NCBI RefSeq assembly: GCF_000975095.1 | Contig: NZ_BBRD01000001.1 | Coordinates: forward strand, 949,467-1,013,466 | Source: Demequina aestuarii | GTDB lineage: Bacteria; Actinomycetota; Actinomycetes; Actinomycetales; Demequinaceae | DNA: 64,000 nucleotides | Direction of reading: 5' to 3' | In this document: positions 25,965-34,916 of the stretch, piece after piece | Layout: the number at the start of each line of letters is the position of its first letter | Position numbering within the stretch: the stretch's first letter is position 1 | The notes under the pieces: generated by a model | What the model saw: the letters and a program-made list of their open reading frames with translations, nothing else | What the model was told of the DNA's origin: nothing | The model's database searches: none | Translations under genes and position numbers: made by a program

Positions 25965-26476
25965 CAGTGGTCGCCGCCGTCGAGCTGCGACAGCAGGTGG
26001 GCGAGCAAGGGAAGCAGGGTGTCGATGCCCTCGCGTGCCCCGGCCTCGGAGCCTGGGAGGTTCACGATGAGCGCGGGGCCGTGTCCGGCGCTGACTCCTG
26101 CGACCCCACGGCTGAGCGCGGCGGTCGGCGTGGTGCGCGCGCCCGTCGAGCGCAACAGTTCGGGGATGCCCGGCAGGTCGCGGGCAAGGAAGGGCCTGGT
26201 CGCCTCGGGGGTGACGTCGCGAGGATGCACGCCCGTGCCGCCCGCGGTGAGGATCAGGCGCGCTCCGGAGGCCAGCGCCTGCTCGATCGCGGTGGTGACG
26301 GAGTCCAGCCCGTCGGCCACCACCCACGCCTCCACGGCGGCGCCTGCCGCATGGAGGGCATCGGCGACGGCGGGGCCGGCCGTGTCCTCGGCCTGCCCGG
26401 CCGAGCGCCTGTCGGAGACGGTGATGACCGCTGCGGCGGCACCCGTCAGCGCGGGTGTCTCGCGTGCACCAGTCAT
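25964..26476 (-). CDS. moaB: MoaB/Mog-family molybdopterin adenylyltransferase
   Basis: A 170-residue MoCF-fold protein that should activate molybdopterin by adenylation before MoeA inserts molybdenum. AVITVSDRRSAGQAEDTAG at the N-terminus and LILTAGGTGVHPRDVTPEAT are diagnostic, as is PALIVNLPGSEAGAREGI. It is the first gene of the - strand operon moaB-moaE-moaA-modA-modB-modC. A GGAAGG site lies about 10 bases before its ATG. MoaB and Mog proteins are not separable by these motifs. Confidence 0.92.
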   Translation of the reverse strand: MTGARETPALTGAAAAVITVSDRRSAGQAEDTAGPAVADALHAAGAAVEAWVVADGLDSVTTAIEQALASGARLILTAGGTGVHPRDVTPEATRPFLARDLPGIPELLRSTGARTTPTAALSRGVAGVSAGHGPALIVNLPGSEAGAREGIDTLLPLLAHLLSQLDGGDH

Positions 26477-26507
26477 GGTCCCGACCCTTCCTGATCGCTG
26501 TCACGTC

Positions 26508-26513
26508 AGTGTA
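26508..26513 (-). promoter_or_regulatory. Possible -10 for the moaB-modC operon
   Basis: The - strand reads TACACT about 30 bases before the moaB ATG. The 126-bp spacer 26477-26602 separates moaB from the PH-domain gene, which reads the same way. No good -35 is visible; I see no known Moco riboswitch fold by eye. Confidence 0.25.
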
Positions 26514-26602
26514 GGCAGGCGCGGGTTTCCGGCGCGTTGCGAAGGTCGCTCAGCGCTGGGGGCGCGATCGTGAACGCGTGAACCGCGCGAGTCGGACCGG
26601 AT

Positions 26603-27118
26603 CTACTGACGCTCGTCGTCCTCGATCTCGTGGTGGAGTTCGTCGTAGAGCATCGAGTGCACGCGCTCGACCCGGGGAATGTCGTCGAACTCGAGCGGGT
26701 CGTCGGAGGCTGACTCGATGACGAGGGTCCCGGTCCGGAACAGGCGGTCGATGACGCCGTGGCGGAACTGCACGGTGTTGATGCGCGCCAACGGGATGTC
26801 GATTCCGGACCGCGTGAAGACCCCGGTGCGGAACAGCACGCGCCGGTCCGTGATGACGAAGTGCGTCGTGAACCAGCGCACGTACGGTGCGACCACGAGC
26901 CATGCCATCAGGATCAGCCAGACCACGATCAGGGCGATTTCGAGCACGGTGGCGAGCGTCGCGTCGAGGTCCTGAGCGCCGAGCCAGGCGTACAGCGCGA
27001 TGCTGGCCGCCGTGAGGACCAGTGCCCACAGCGTGGGCGCGACGAGCGCCTTCCAGTGCCGGTGCCGGTGCAGCAGGAGTCGTTCCTCAGGCGCGAGCAG
27101 GCGTTCCGGATATCCCAT
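26603..27118 (-). CDS. Membrane protein with bacterial PH (bPH2/YdbS-like) domain
   Basis: A 171-residue protein. The cytoplasmic N-terminus (YPERLLAPEERLLLHRHRHWK) is followed by two membrane helices (about residues 26-47 and 59-80). The PH-like domain has the family core FVITDRRVLFRTGVFTRSG...IPLARINTVQFRHGVIDRLF. The tail is acidic (HHEIEDDERQ). Such proteins are common in actinobacteria; their ligand and role are unknown. The ATG is preceded by TAGAGT with six bases between, suggesting a leaderless transcript. It is divergent from the ATP-grasp operon across 88 bp. Confidence 0.85.
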   Translation of the reverse strand: MGYPERLLAPEERLLLHRHRHWKALVAPTLWALVLTAASIALYAWLGAQDLDATLATVLEIALIVVWLILMAWLVVAPYVRWFTTHFVITDRRVLFRTGVFTRSGIDIPLARINTVQFRHGVIDRLFRTGTLVIESASDDPLEFDDIPRVERVHSMLYDELHHEIEDDERQ

Positions 27119-27124
27119 GGTCGG

Positions 27125-27130
27125 ACTCTA
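27125..27130 (-). promoter_or_regulatory. -10 hexamer of the PH-domain gene (leaderless)
   Basis: TAGAGT on the - strand, then ccgacc, then ATG at 27118. Confidence 0.45.
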
Positions 27131-27194
27131 GCGGCACCCGTCTGTCGACACGCGGTTGATCGGGGTGAGAAACGTCCCTGCAACCATCGGAGGT

Positions 27195-27200
27195 TACCGT
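27195..27200 (+). promoter_or_regulatory. -10 hexamer of the ATP-grasp operon (leaderless)
   Basis: TACCGT is followed by ggggtc and ATG at 27207. This fixes the start at 27207 in preference to the longer frame from 27156. Confidence 0.45.
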
Positions 27201-27206
27201 GGGGTC

Positions 27207-28808
27207 ATGACCGACGACGTTGCCTCGACTCCCTGGACCGGATACGCGCCGTCTGCGGCGTGGGACGAGGCGATGGATGTCGACGGGCGCATCCGCGAAC
27301 CGTACGCGCGCGTCTACGCCGAGATCGACCGCATGTCCGGCGACGACCTGGTGTCGCGAGCCGAGGCGCTCGCCAATACGTACCTCGCGCAGGGCGTCAC
27401 GTTCGACCATGCTGGCGAGGAGCGGCCGTTCCCGCTGGACATCGTGCCACGCGTCATCGGCGGCGACGAGTGGGACATCATCTCGCCCGGAGTGTCCCAG
27501 CGAGTGAAGGCGCTGGAGGCCTTCCTCGCGGACGTCTACGGATCCCAGCACTGCGTCACCGACGGCATCGTCCCGAGACGCCTCATCGCGACGTCGCCGC
27601 ACTTCTACCGGAAGGTGGCGGGCGTCGAGCCCGCCAACGGCGTGCGGGTGCACGTCTCCGGCATCGACCTCGTGCGCGACCAGCACGGCATCTGGCGCGT
27701 GCTCGAGGACAACGTGCGCGTGCCGTCCGGAGTCAGCTACGTGCTGTCCAACCGTCGCGCGATGTCACAGATGTTCCCCGAGATGTTCGGCGCGATGGGC
27801 ATCCGGCCGGTGCTGGAGTACTCGCGCCGACTGCGAGCGTCGCTCGCCAAGTCCGCCCCCGAGGGCGTCGACGACCCCACGATCGTGGTGCTGACGCCGG
27901 GTGTGTACAACTCGGCGTACTACGAGCACTCGCTGCTGGCGCGAACCATGGGCGTCGAGCTCGTCGAGGGCCGCGACCTCGAGACCACCAACGGCCGCGT
28001 CTATATGCGCACCACGGCGGGCCGCCGCCGCGTCGACGTCATCTACCGACGGGTCGACGACGACTACCTCGACCCCGTCGCATTCCGCTCCGACAGTGCT
28101 CTCGGCGCGCCAGGGCTGGTGACCGCGGCACGATTGGGCAACGTCACCATCGCGAATGCGATCGGCAACGGCGTCGCCGACGACAAGCTGATGTACACCT
28201 ACATGCCGGATCTGATCCGGTACTACCTGGGCGAGGAGCCGATCCTCCCCAACGTGGACACCTGGCGCCTCGAGGAGGCCGATGCGCGCGAAGAAGTGCT
28301 CGACAGGCTCGACGAGCTCGTGGTCAAGCCCGTCGACGGGGCCGGCGGCAAGGGAGTCACCATCGGCCCGCGCGCCTCGAAGGACGAGCTCGCGCAGGTG
28401 CGTGATCAGATTCTGCGCGACCCCCGCGGCTGGATCGCGCAGCCGGTCGTGCAGCTATCCACGGTGCCCACGCTGACGGATGACGGGCTGGAGCCGCGCC
28501 ACGTCGACCTGCGTCCGTTCGCCATCAACGACGGCGAGGACGTGTGGGTCCTCCCTGGCGGCCTGACGAGGGTCGCGCTCGCACGCGGGCAGCTCATCGT
28601 GAACTCCTCTCAGGGCGGCGGGTCCAAGGACACCTGGGTGCTGGGCGGCGTCCGACACCGAGGCTCGTCGCAGGCACCGCCGGAGTCCCGGATCGAACTG
28701 AGCGGAATGACCTCCGTGCCGCAGGCCGCGCACCCCGAGGACAACATCGCCGGGCAGCAGGCGCAGCAGCAACAGCAGCAGCGGACCCAAGGGAGCGAGC
28801 CATGCTGA
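27207..28808 (+). CDS. Circularly permuted ATP-grasp protein (COG2308 family)
   Basis: A 533-residue protein of the circularly permuted ATP-grasp type. The N-terminal region includes QGVTFDHAGEERPFPLDIVP, IDLVRDQHGIWRVLEDNVRV and PSGVSYVLSNR, all hallmarks of the family. The nucleotide-binding part includes NVDTWRLEEADA, ELVVKPVDGAGGKGVTIGPR and VQLSTVPTL. The last 40 residues are not conserved and carry a glutamine run (QQAQQQQQQR) encoded by cag/caa repeats. Members are predicted peptide ligases. The gene forms an operon with an alpha-E protein and a transglutaminase-like protein, a conserved trio of unproven function. Its stop lies within the start of the next gene. Confidence 0.9.
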   Translation: MTDDVASTPWTGYAPSAAWDEAMDVDGRIREPYARVYAEIDRMSGDDLVSRAEALANTYLAQGVTFDHAGEERPFPLDIVPRVIGGDEWDIISPGVSQRVKALEAFLADVYGSQHCVTDGIVPRRLIATSPHFYRKVAGVEPANGVRVHVSGIDLVRDQHGIWRVLEDNVRVPSGVSYVLSNRRAMSQMFPEMFGAMGIRPVLEYSRRLRASLAKSAPEGVDDPTIVVLTPGVYNSAYYEHSLLARTMGVELVEGRDLETTNGRVYMRTTAGRRRVDVIYRRVDDDYLDPVAFRSDSALGAPGLVTAARLGNVTIANAIGNGVADDKLMYTYMPDLIRYYLGEEPILPNVDTWRLEEADAREEVLDRLDELVVKPVDGAGGKGVTIGPRASKDELAQVRDQILRDPRGWIAQPVVQLSTVPTLTDDGLEPRHVDLRPFAINDGEDVWVLPGGLTRVALARGQLIVNSSQGGGSKDTWVLGGVRHRGSSQAPPESRIELSGMTSVPQAAHPEDNIAGQQAQQQQQQRTQGSEPC

Positions 28809-29725
28809 GCCGCATCGCCGAGTCACTGTTCTGGATCGGTCGCTACGTCGAGCGCGCGGACAACACCGCCCGGCTGCTCGACGTGCACCTCAACGTGCTG
28901 CTCGAGGACCCCTGGGTCGACGAGCCGAGCGCCAACGCGTCGATTCTGTCCGTGATGAACATCCCGCATGAGGACCAGGTGAACCGCGACGACGTGCTGC
29001 GCAAGCTCGCGTTCGACGTCGGCAGCTCCGCCTCGATCGCCGGCACCCTCACGGCTGCGCGCGAGAACGCCCGTCGCGCTCGCGAGGTGATCAGCACCGA
29101 GGTGTGGGAGGCGCTCAATACCACCCGCATGGGCCTGCCGCGGTGGACCAGGGCGTCCCGGCCCCACGAGTACTTCGTCTGGGTGCGCGAGCGGGCAGCG
29201 ATCGTGTGGGGACTGTCGTCGGCGACCACGTCGCGTGACGACGCGTGGCACTTCATGGAGCTGGGACGATCCCTGGAACGCGCGGACATGATCGCCCGCC
29301 TGCTCATGACCCGCAACCTCGAGGGCACCACCGGGCCCAACTGGACCACGCTGCTGCGCACGTGCTCGGCCCATGAGGCCTACCTCCGTACGGTGCGTGC
29401 GCTCGTGACCGAGGAGCGCGCCGCCGAGTTCCTGCTGATCGACCGGCTGTTCCCGCGCTCGATCGCGTACAACCTCGATCGAGCGGAGACGATTCTCACC
29501 GAGATCGAAGGCTCGGAATCCAACCGTGTGCTCGCGGGCCGGGCACGCCTCGCGCTCGGCCGTGCACGCACCAACCTCGAGTACAGCCCCGTCCGCGACA
29601 TCCTCGACGACCTCGTGCCTCAGATGCATGAGGTCCAGCGGGCATGCTCGACGGCCTCGGACCTGATTCGGGATCGCTACTTCCTGCCGGCCGCGACGGT
29701 CGCCTGGAACCAGGAGGCGCTGTGA
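28802..29725 (+). CDS. Alpha-E domain protein (COG2307/DUF403)
   Basis: A 307-residue all-helical cytosolic protein. The opening MLSRIAESLFWIGRYVERAD and the segments LLDVHLNVLLE, HFMELGRSLERADMIARLL and LIDRLFPRSIAYNLDRAE are the alpha-E signatures; the two ERAD motifs mark an internal repeat. No enzymatic motif is known for the family. It consistently accompanies the ATP-grasp and transglutaminase proteins encoded on either side and is thought to be a partner in the same peptide modification. The start lies 7 bp inside the preceding gene, and its stop overlaps the next GTG. Confidence 0.9.
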   Translation: MLSRIAESLFWIGRYVERADNTARLLDVHLNVLLEDPWVDEPSANASILSVMNIPHEDQVNRDDVLRKLAFDVGSSASIAGTLTAARENARRAREVISTEVWEALNTTRMGLPRWTRASRPHEYFVWVRERAAIVWGLSSATTSRDDAWHFMELGRSLERADMIARLLMTRNLEGTTGPNWTTLLRTCSAHEAYLRTVRALVTEERAAEFLLIDRLFPRSIAYNLDRAETILTEIEGSESNRVLAGRARLALGRARTNLEYSPVRDILDDLVPQMHEVQRACSTASDLIRDRYFLPAATVAWNQEAL

Positions 29726-30558
29726 CCCAGCTGAAGATCGAGCACCGCACTCACTTCCGATACGGCAAGGACGTGCCGTCCTCGTACAACGAGGCGCGTC
29801 TCACCCCCGCCTGGCTGCCGCGTCAGCGCGTGCTGGAGTCCAAGGTCGAGATCTCTCCGGTGTCGTGGAGGACGACGTATCGGGATTACTGGGAGTGCGA
29901 CGTCACTGCCTTCGAGGTCCTGCAGCCGCATCGGACGCTCACCGTGCTCGGGTCCTCGCTGGTCGAGATCGTGCCGCAGCCGGTCCGCGCGGAGCGCGCG
30001 GACTGGGACACGCTGCACGGGCCGAGGTTCCAGGACCTGTTGTGCGAGTACCTCGACCACTCGGCGATGACGGAGCCGCCACGAGAGCTCGCCGACTTCG
30101 CGAGCGAGGCCGCGGGCACGATGACGCCCGACGACACGGCGCGCGCGATCTGCCAGTTCCTCTACGACGAGATCCAGTACGTCCCGGGCGCGACGAATGT
30201 CCACACGGCCGCATCGGACGCATGGAACGCGCGCTCCGGCGTCTGCCAAGACCTGGCCCAGCTCGCCGCTGGGGCGCTCCGCAGCGTGGGGATCCCTGCG
30301 CGCTACGTCTCCGGGTACCTGCACCCGAAGAGGGACGCGGAGATCGGCGAGACGGTCAACGGCGAGTCCCACGCGTGGATCGAGTGGTGGACGGGGGAGT
30401 GGACGGGCTTCGACCCCACGAACGACCGCGAGGTGGGCGACCATCACGTGATCGTGGGCCGGGCGCGCGAGTACTCGGACATCCCGCCGCTCACCGGCGT
30501 GGTGGCGGGCAGCACCGAGCACCTGGATGTGACGGTCTCCGTGACCCAGGTGTCCTGA
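29722..30558 (+). CDS. Transglutaminase-like cysteine protease-fold protein
   Basis: A 278-residue protein. The N-terminal beta region starts LKIEHRTHFRYGKDVPSSYNE, typical of the bacterial transglutaminase N-terminal domain. The catalytic core has the Cys in SGVCQDLAQLAAGALRS, the His in GESHAWIEWW and the Asp in GFDPTND, so the Cys-His-Asp triad is complete. There is no signal peptide, so it should act in the cytosol. Members may hydrolyse or transfer amide bonds. It ends the three-gene operon; its GTG overlaps the alpha-E stop. leuS follows 53 bp later with its own promoter. Confidence 0.92.
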   Translation: MTQLKIEHRTHFRYGKDVPSSYNEARLTPAWLPRQRVLESKVEISPVSWRTTYRDYWECDVTAFEVLQPHRTLTVLGSSLVEIVPQPVRAERADWDTLHGPRFQDLLCEYLDHSAMTEPPRELADFASEAAGTMTPDDTARAICQFLYDEIQYVPGATNVHTAASDAWNARSGVCQDLAQLAAGALRSVGIPARYVSGYLHPKRDAEIGETVNGESHAWIEWWTGEWTGFDPTNDREVGDHHVIVGRAREYSDIPPLTGVVAGSTEHLDVTVSVTQVS

Positions 30559-30599
30559 CGGGCCGGCGACCGCCGGGAAGGAGCCTCCGTAGTCGCCGA

Positions 30600-30605
30600 T
30601 AGAAT
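30600..30605 (+). promoter_or_regulatory. -10 hexamer of leuS (leaderless)
   Basis: TAGAAT, a near-consensus -10, is followed by cgccgg and GTG at 30612. No T-box-like leader is present in the 53-bp spacer. Confidence 0.55.
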
Positions 30606-30611
30606 CGCCGG

Positions 30612-33116
30612 GTGACTGCTGCGAGCCCTGAGACCGACGAGAACCGTTACGACTTCCGCGCGATCGAAGAGCGCTGGCTGCCCGAGTGGCGCCGCACTCA
30701 GCCGTTCCGTGCGGCAGGGCCGGACGACGAGCGCCCCACCAAGTACGTGCTGGACATGTTCCCGTACCCCTCGGGCGACCTGCACATGGGTCACGCCGAG
30801 GCGTACGCGCTGGGCGATGTGATCGCGCGCTACTGGACTCAGCGCGGCTTCAACGTGCTCCACCCCATCGGTTGGGACTCGTTCGGCCTGCCGGCCGAGA
30901 ACGCCGCGATCACCCGCGGACTGGACCCCCGCGGCTGGACCGAGGACAACATCGCGCAGCAGCGCACGTCGATGGAGCGGTACGCGTGCTCGTTCGACTG
31001 GGACCGGGTGCTCGCGACGCACCGGCCCGACTACTACCGGTGGAACCAGTGGCTCTTCACCCGCCTGCACGAGCGCGGCCTGGCCTATCGCAAGCACAGC
31101 AACGTCAACTGGTGCCCCAAGGACCAGACAGTGCTCGCGAACGAGCAGGTCGTGGGCGGCCTGTGCGAGCGGTGCGACACCCCCGTCACCAAGAAGAAGC
31201 TCAACCAGTGGTACTTCAAGGTCACGGACTACGCTGACCGCCTGCTCGACGACCTCGACACCCTGCAGGACACGTGGCCGTCCAAGGTCATCGCCATGCA
31301 GCGCAACTGGATCGGGCGCTCGACGGGTGCCGACGTCGCGTTCCGCATCGAGGGCCGCGACGAGCCGATCGACATCTACACCACGCGCCCGGACACTCTC
31401 TTTGGCGCGACCTTCATGGTGGTGGCCGTGGACTCCGACCTCGGGGCCGAGATCGCGCAGCGGGCCGATGCCGGCGTCCAGCAGCAGTTCGACGCGTACC
31501 TCGAGCAGGTGCGCGGGTCGAGCGAGATCGACCGGCTGAGCACCGAGCGGCCCAAGTCTGGCGTCTTCCTCGACGCGTACGCCATCAACCCGGTCAACGG
31601 CGAGCGGCTTCCGATCTGGGCTTCCGACTACGTGCTCGCCGACTACGGTCACGGCGCGATCATGGCGGTGCCCGCGCACGATCAGCGCGACCTCGACTTC
31701 GCGCGCGCCATGGACCTGCCCGTGCGTGCGGTGCTGGACTGCCGGGACGAGGACGGAGAGGCGCTGCCGGACCCGGCCGAATCTGGCGTCGCCACGACAG
31801 GCGACGGCACTCTCATCAACTCGGGTGACCTGGACGGCATGGACAAGGTGCAGGCGATCGCCGCCATCACGGCGCGGCTGGATGCCGACGGCCGGGGCCG
31901 TGCGTCGACCAACTATCGGCTCCGCGACTGGCTGATCTCGCGCCAGCGCTATTGGGGCACACCCATCCCGATCGTGCACTGCGAGGCCTGTGGCGAAGTC
32001 GCGGTGCCGGATGACCAGCTGCCGGTCGAGCTCCCGCCGACCGAGGGCCTGGACCTCACGCCCAAGGGCACGTCGCCGCTGGGCGCCGCCACTGACTGGG
32101 TCACCACCACGTGCCCCCGGTGCGACGGCCCGGCCACGCGCGACACCGACACCATGGACACCTTCGTGGACTCGTCCTGGTACTTCCTGCGCTTCCTGTC
32201 GCCCGGCAAGACCGACGGTCCGTTCGATTCCTCCGAGGCCGCCCGGTGGGCACCCGTGGACCAGTACGTGGGCGGCGTCACCCACGCGATCCTTCACCTC
32301 CTGTACGCGCGCTTCTTCACCAAGGCCCTTCACGACATGGGGATGGTCGACTTCGAGGAGCCCTTCAGCGCACTGCTCAATCAGGGCATGGTGCAGATGG
32401 ACGGCTCGGCGATGTCCAAGAGCCGTGGCAACCTGGTGCGCCTGAGCGATCAGCTCGACGAGTTCGGCGTCGACGCGATCCGCCTGACCATGGCGTTCGC
32501 CGGTCCTCCGGAGGACGACATCGACTGGGCGGATGTCTCGCCCGCCGGCAGCGCGAAGTTCCTTGCGCGAGCGTGGCGCCTGGCGCGGGACGTCGAGTCC
32601 ACCCCGGATGCGGATGCGTCCACTGGCGACGTCGCGCTGCGCGCCGTGACTCACCGCACGCTTCACGACTGCGCCTCGCTGGTCGAGGGCTTCCGCTTCA
32701 ACGTGGTCGTCGCACGCATCATGGAGCTGGTGAACGCCACGCGCAAGGCGATCGACTCGGGGCCCGGCGCCGCCGATCCCGCGGTGCGCGAGGCTGCGGA
32801 GGCCGTGGCGATCCTGCTCAGCCTGTTCGCGCCGTACTGCTCGGAGGACATGTGGGCGATGCTGGGCCGCGACAACGTGGCCCGCGCCGGATGGCCCGCG
32901 GTCGACGAGTCGCTGCTGGTGGAGGACACCGTGACGTGCGTGGTGCAGGTCAAGGGCAAGGTGCGGGACCGACTCGAGGTCGCGCCGGACATCAGCGACG
33001 GCGACCTGGAGGCTGCGGCCATGGCGTCGCCCGCGATCCAGCGCGCGCTCGATGGTGCCGCGATCCGCACCGTGATCGTGCGCGCGCCCAAGCTCGTCAA
33101 CATCGTCCCCGTCTAG
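30612..33116 (+). CDS. leuS: Leucyl-tRNA synthetase
   Basis: Charges tRNA-Leu. The 834-residue class I synthetase has the HIGH motif as HMGH at residues 58-61 ([16 protein letters not shown]) and the KMSKS motif as AMSKS at 600-604 ([10 protein letters not shown]), i.e. with Ala for the first Lys. The connective editing domain is present ([19 protein letters not shown]), with a zinc-like cysteine group ([19 protein letters not shown]) before it and [10 protein letters not shown] later. The C-terminal anticodon-binding domain ends KLVNIVPV. The GTG start is supported by TAGAAT six bases upstream. The gene is monocistronic or continues weakly into degV, which has its own hexamer. Confidence 0.97.
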   Translation: MTAASPETDENRYDFRAIEERWLPEWRRTQPFRAAGPDDERPTKYVLDMFPYPSGDLHMGHAEAYALGDVIARYWTQRGFNVLHPIGWDSFGLPAENAAITRGLDPRGWTEDNIAQQRTSMERYACSFDWDRVLATHRPDYYRWNQWLFTRLHERGLAYRKHSNVNWCPKDQTVLANEQVVGGLCERCDTPVTKKKLNQWYFKVTDYADRLLDDLDTLQDTWPSKVIAMQRNWIGRSTGADVAFRIEGRDEPIDIYTTRPDTLFGATFMVVAVDSDLGAEIAQRADAGVQQQFDAYLEQVRGSSEIDRLSTERPKSGVFLDAYAINPVNGERLPIWASDYVLADYGHGAIMAVPAHDQRDLDFARAMDLPVRAVLDCRDEDGEALPDPAESGVATTGDGTLINSGDLDGMDKVQAIAAITARLDADGRGRASTNYRLRDWLISRQRYWGTPIPIVHCEACGEVAVPDDQLPVELPPTEGLDLTPKGTSPLGAATDWVTTTCPRCDGPATRDTDTMDTFVDSSWYFLRFLSPGKTDGPFDSSEAARWAPVDQYVGGVTHAILHLLYARFFTKALHDMGMVDFEEPFSALLNQGMVQMDGSAMSKSRGNLVRLSDQLDEFGVDAIRLTMAFAGPPEDDIDWADVSPAGSAKFLARAWRLARDVESTPDADASTGDVALRAVTHRTLHDCASLVEGFRFNVVVARIMELVNATRKAIDSGPGAADPAVREAAEAVAILLSLFAPYCSEDMWAMLGRDNVARAGWPAVDESLLVEDTVTCVVQVKGKVRDRLEVAPDISDGDLEAAAMASPAIQRALDGAAIRTVIVRAPKLVNIVPV

Positions 33117-33150
33117 CGGATCGTCTCAAGCATGCTGGCGTCGCGGTCGC

Positions 33151-33156
33151 TACGCT
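33151..33156 (+). promoter_or_regulatory. -10 hexamer of the degV gene (leaderless)
   Basis: TACGCT, seven bases, then ATG at 33164; this selects the start among several in-frame candidates. Confidence 0.45.
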
Positions 33157-33163
33157 GACCCTC

Positions 33164-34027
33164 ATGTCAGGAGCCGTCGCCGTCATCACCGACTCGGCCG
33201 CGTCGCTCCCGTCGGCCTTGGCGCGCACGTGGGGCATCGGCGTCGTGCCGCTCCAGGTGACGATCGATGGTGAGGCGCACGACGAGGGCGAGAAGATGGG
33301 CGCCGACCACGTCATCGAGGCGCTGATCGCCGGGCGTGAGGCGAGCACGTCGCAGCCGTCCATCGCGGCCTTCGAGAGGGCCTTCGCCCGCGCCGCCGAG
33401 GAGGGCGCCACTCACATCGTGGCGGTGCTCATCTCCGCGAAGATGTCGGGCACGGTCAACGGGGCGCGGGCCGCCGCCGCGGCGGCTGATGTGCCGGTCA
33501 CGGTGGTCGACTCGGGAACGTTGGCGATGGCGACCGGATTCGCCGCCGTTGCCGCCGCCGCGCTTGCTCGCGAAGGTGCGAGCCCCGGTGAGGTGGTGTC
33601 GGAGGCCGAACGCGTCGCTCGCTCGTCGCGGTGCGTCTTCACCGTCGACACGCTCGACTTCCTCCGGCGCGGCGGACGGGTCTCGCCGGCGGTCGCCGCC
33701 GTCGGGCGCGTCCTCAGCGTGAGGCCCGTTCTCGAACTGGTCGATGGCGAGGTGGCGGTGGTCGAGCGCGTCCGCAGTACGCACCGAGCGCGCGCCGCGG
33801 TCCTCGAACGCGCGGAGGCCGCGATGGCGGAGATGGCGAGGCCCGCATCGGCCGTCATGATGCTGGGTGACGCATCGTACGGAGACGAGGCCGCTCGCGA
33901 CCTGGAGGAGCGGCACCCGGACCTGCGGCTGTTGGTGCGCACCCCGGTGAGCGCGGTGCTCGCCGTTCACACGGGACCCGGCACCTTCGCAGTGGTCGCG
34001 GCGGACCTCCCGGCCCGCGTGCGCTGA
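33164..34027 (+). CDS. DegV family fatty-acid-binding protein
   Basis: A 287-residue protein with the DegV opening VAVITDSAASLP, then STSQPSIAAFERAFARA, ISAKMSGTVNGARAAA and VDTLDFLRRGGRVSPAVA. DegV (FakB-like) proteins hold a fatty acid for the kinase FakA in Firmicutes. No FakA gene is in this window, so the partner must be elsewhere or absent. In actinobacteria degV often lies between leuS and comEA, as here. Confidence 0.9.
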   Translation: MSGAVAVITDSAASLPSALARTWGIGVVPLQVTIDGEAHDEGEKMGADHVIEALIAGREASTSQPSIAAFERAFARAAEEGATHIVAVLISAKMSGTVNGARAAAAAADVPVTVVDSGTLAMATGFAAVAAAALAREGASPGEVVSEAERVARSSRCVFTVDTLDFLRRGGRVSPAVAAVGRVLSVRPVLELVDGEVAVVERVRSTHRARAAVLERAEAAMAEMARPASAVMMLGDASYGDEAARDLEERHPDLRLLVRTPVSAVLAVHTGPGTFAVVAADLPARVR

Positions 34028-34133
34028 CGCGGGAAGAGTCCGGCCCGCCCCTCGCCCCGTCCACAGGCGTTGCCTGACCGACCGTGCCCACCGCGGGTTC
34101 AGTCGCGCGGAGCGGGCGCCGACACCCCCGGCG

Positions 34134-34139
34134 TACGGT
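34134..34139 (+). promoter_or_regulatory. -10 hexamer of comEA (leaderless)
   Basis: TACGGT, then gctcgc, then GTG at 34146. It supports the GTG over the ATG at 34176. It lies in a 118-bp spacer that otherwise shows nothing recognisable. Confidence 0.45.
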
Positions 34140-34145
34140 GCTCGC

Positions 34146-34916
34146 GTGCCCACGCCTCCCCGTTCCACCGGCCCCATGGACGACCGCGACGCTCTGTCTC
34201 GTCCGCCAGGGTCCGACGTGCCGGCTCGCTGGGCCGACAGCGCATCGCGGGCCGCGTCCCGGGCGTACGCCGCCGCGTACGGGCGCGAGATCGTCGACGA
34301 TGCGACCCGCGCGCGGTGGCGCCTCGAACCACGGGTCGCGGTGACCGCCGCCGTCGCTCTCCTGCTCCTGGCGCTGGGCTCGTGGTGGGTCGCGCGCGCG
34401 GAGCCCGCGCTCCCGGCACACGTGCAGTCCTCGGCGGCCGCCTCGGCCACCGCCTCGGCCGTGCCCGGCCATGCTCCCCGTGTCTCGCCCGACCCGATGA
34501 CGACGGCAGCCGTGGTGCACGTCAGCGGCGCCGTCGGCGACCCGGGCCTCGTCACGCTCAGCGCCGATGCGCGGGTGGCGGACGCCATCGACCTCGCCGG
34601 GGGTGCGTCGCCCAGCGCGGACCTCGGAGCAGTGAACCTCGCGCGCCGTCCCCACGACGGCGAGCACATCCACGTGCCGGAGGTCGGAGAGTCCGCCGCG
34701 CTGGACGGCCAGTCCGGTCAGGCGGGACCGGTCGACCTCAATTCGGCGTCGGCCCAGCAGCTCGAGGAGCTTCCAGGCATCGGGCCGGTGATCGCTGCAC
34801 GCATCGTGGCGGACCGGGAGGCGAATGGTCCGTTCGACTCCCTCGAGGACCTGACGCGGGTGAGCGGCGTCGGCGATGCTCTCGTCGCAGGTCTGGTCGA
34901 CTCCGCGGTCGCGTGA
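34146..34916 (+). CDS. comEA: ComEA-like DNA-binding competence protein
   Basis: A 256-residue membrane-anchored protein. A cytoplasmic N-terminus of about 65 residues is followed by one membrane helix (VTAAVALLLLALGSWWVA), an Ala/Ser/Pro-rich linker, a SLBB beta-grasp domain (VVHVSGAVGDPGLVTLSADA...IDLAGGAS) and a C-terminal helix-hairpin-helix pair (DLNSASAQQLEELPGIGPVI...DLTRVSGVGDALV). This is the ComEA layout for extracellular DNA binding. The ATG at 34176 is an alternative start. Its stop overlaps the comEC GTG. Confidence 0.9.
   Translation: MPTPPRSTGPMDDRDALSRPPGSDVPARWADSASRAASRAYAAAYGREIVDDATRARWRLEPRVAVTAAVALLLLALGSWWVARAEPALPAHVQSSAAASATASAVPGHAPRVSPDPMTTAAVVHVSGAVGDPGLVTLSADARVADAIDLAGGASPSADLGAVNLARRPHDGEHIHVPEVGESAALDGQSGQAGPVDLNSASAQQLEELPGIGPVIAARIVADREANGPFDSLEDLTRVSGVGDALVAGLVDSAVA

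Noticed and set aside
30444-32666. 740-codon - strand frame opposite leuS
   Set aside because: No recognisable domain; shadow of leuS. Similar shadows oppose hemB/hemL, nasB, lepA and recO/uppS.
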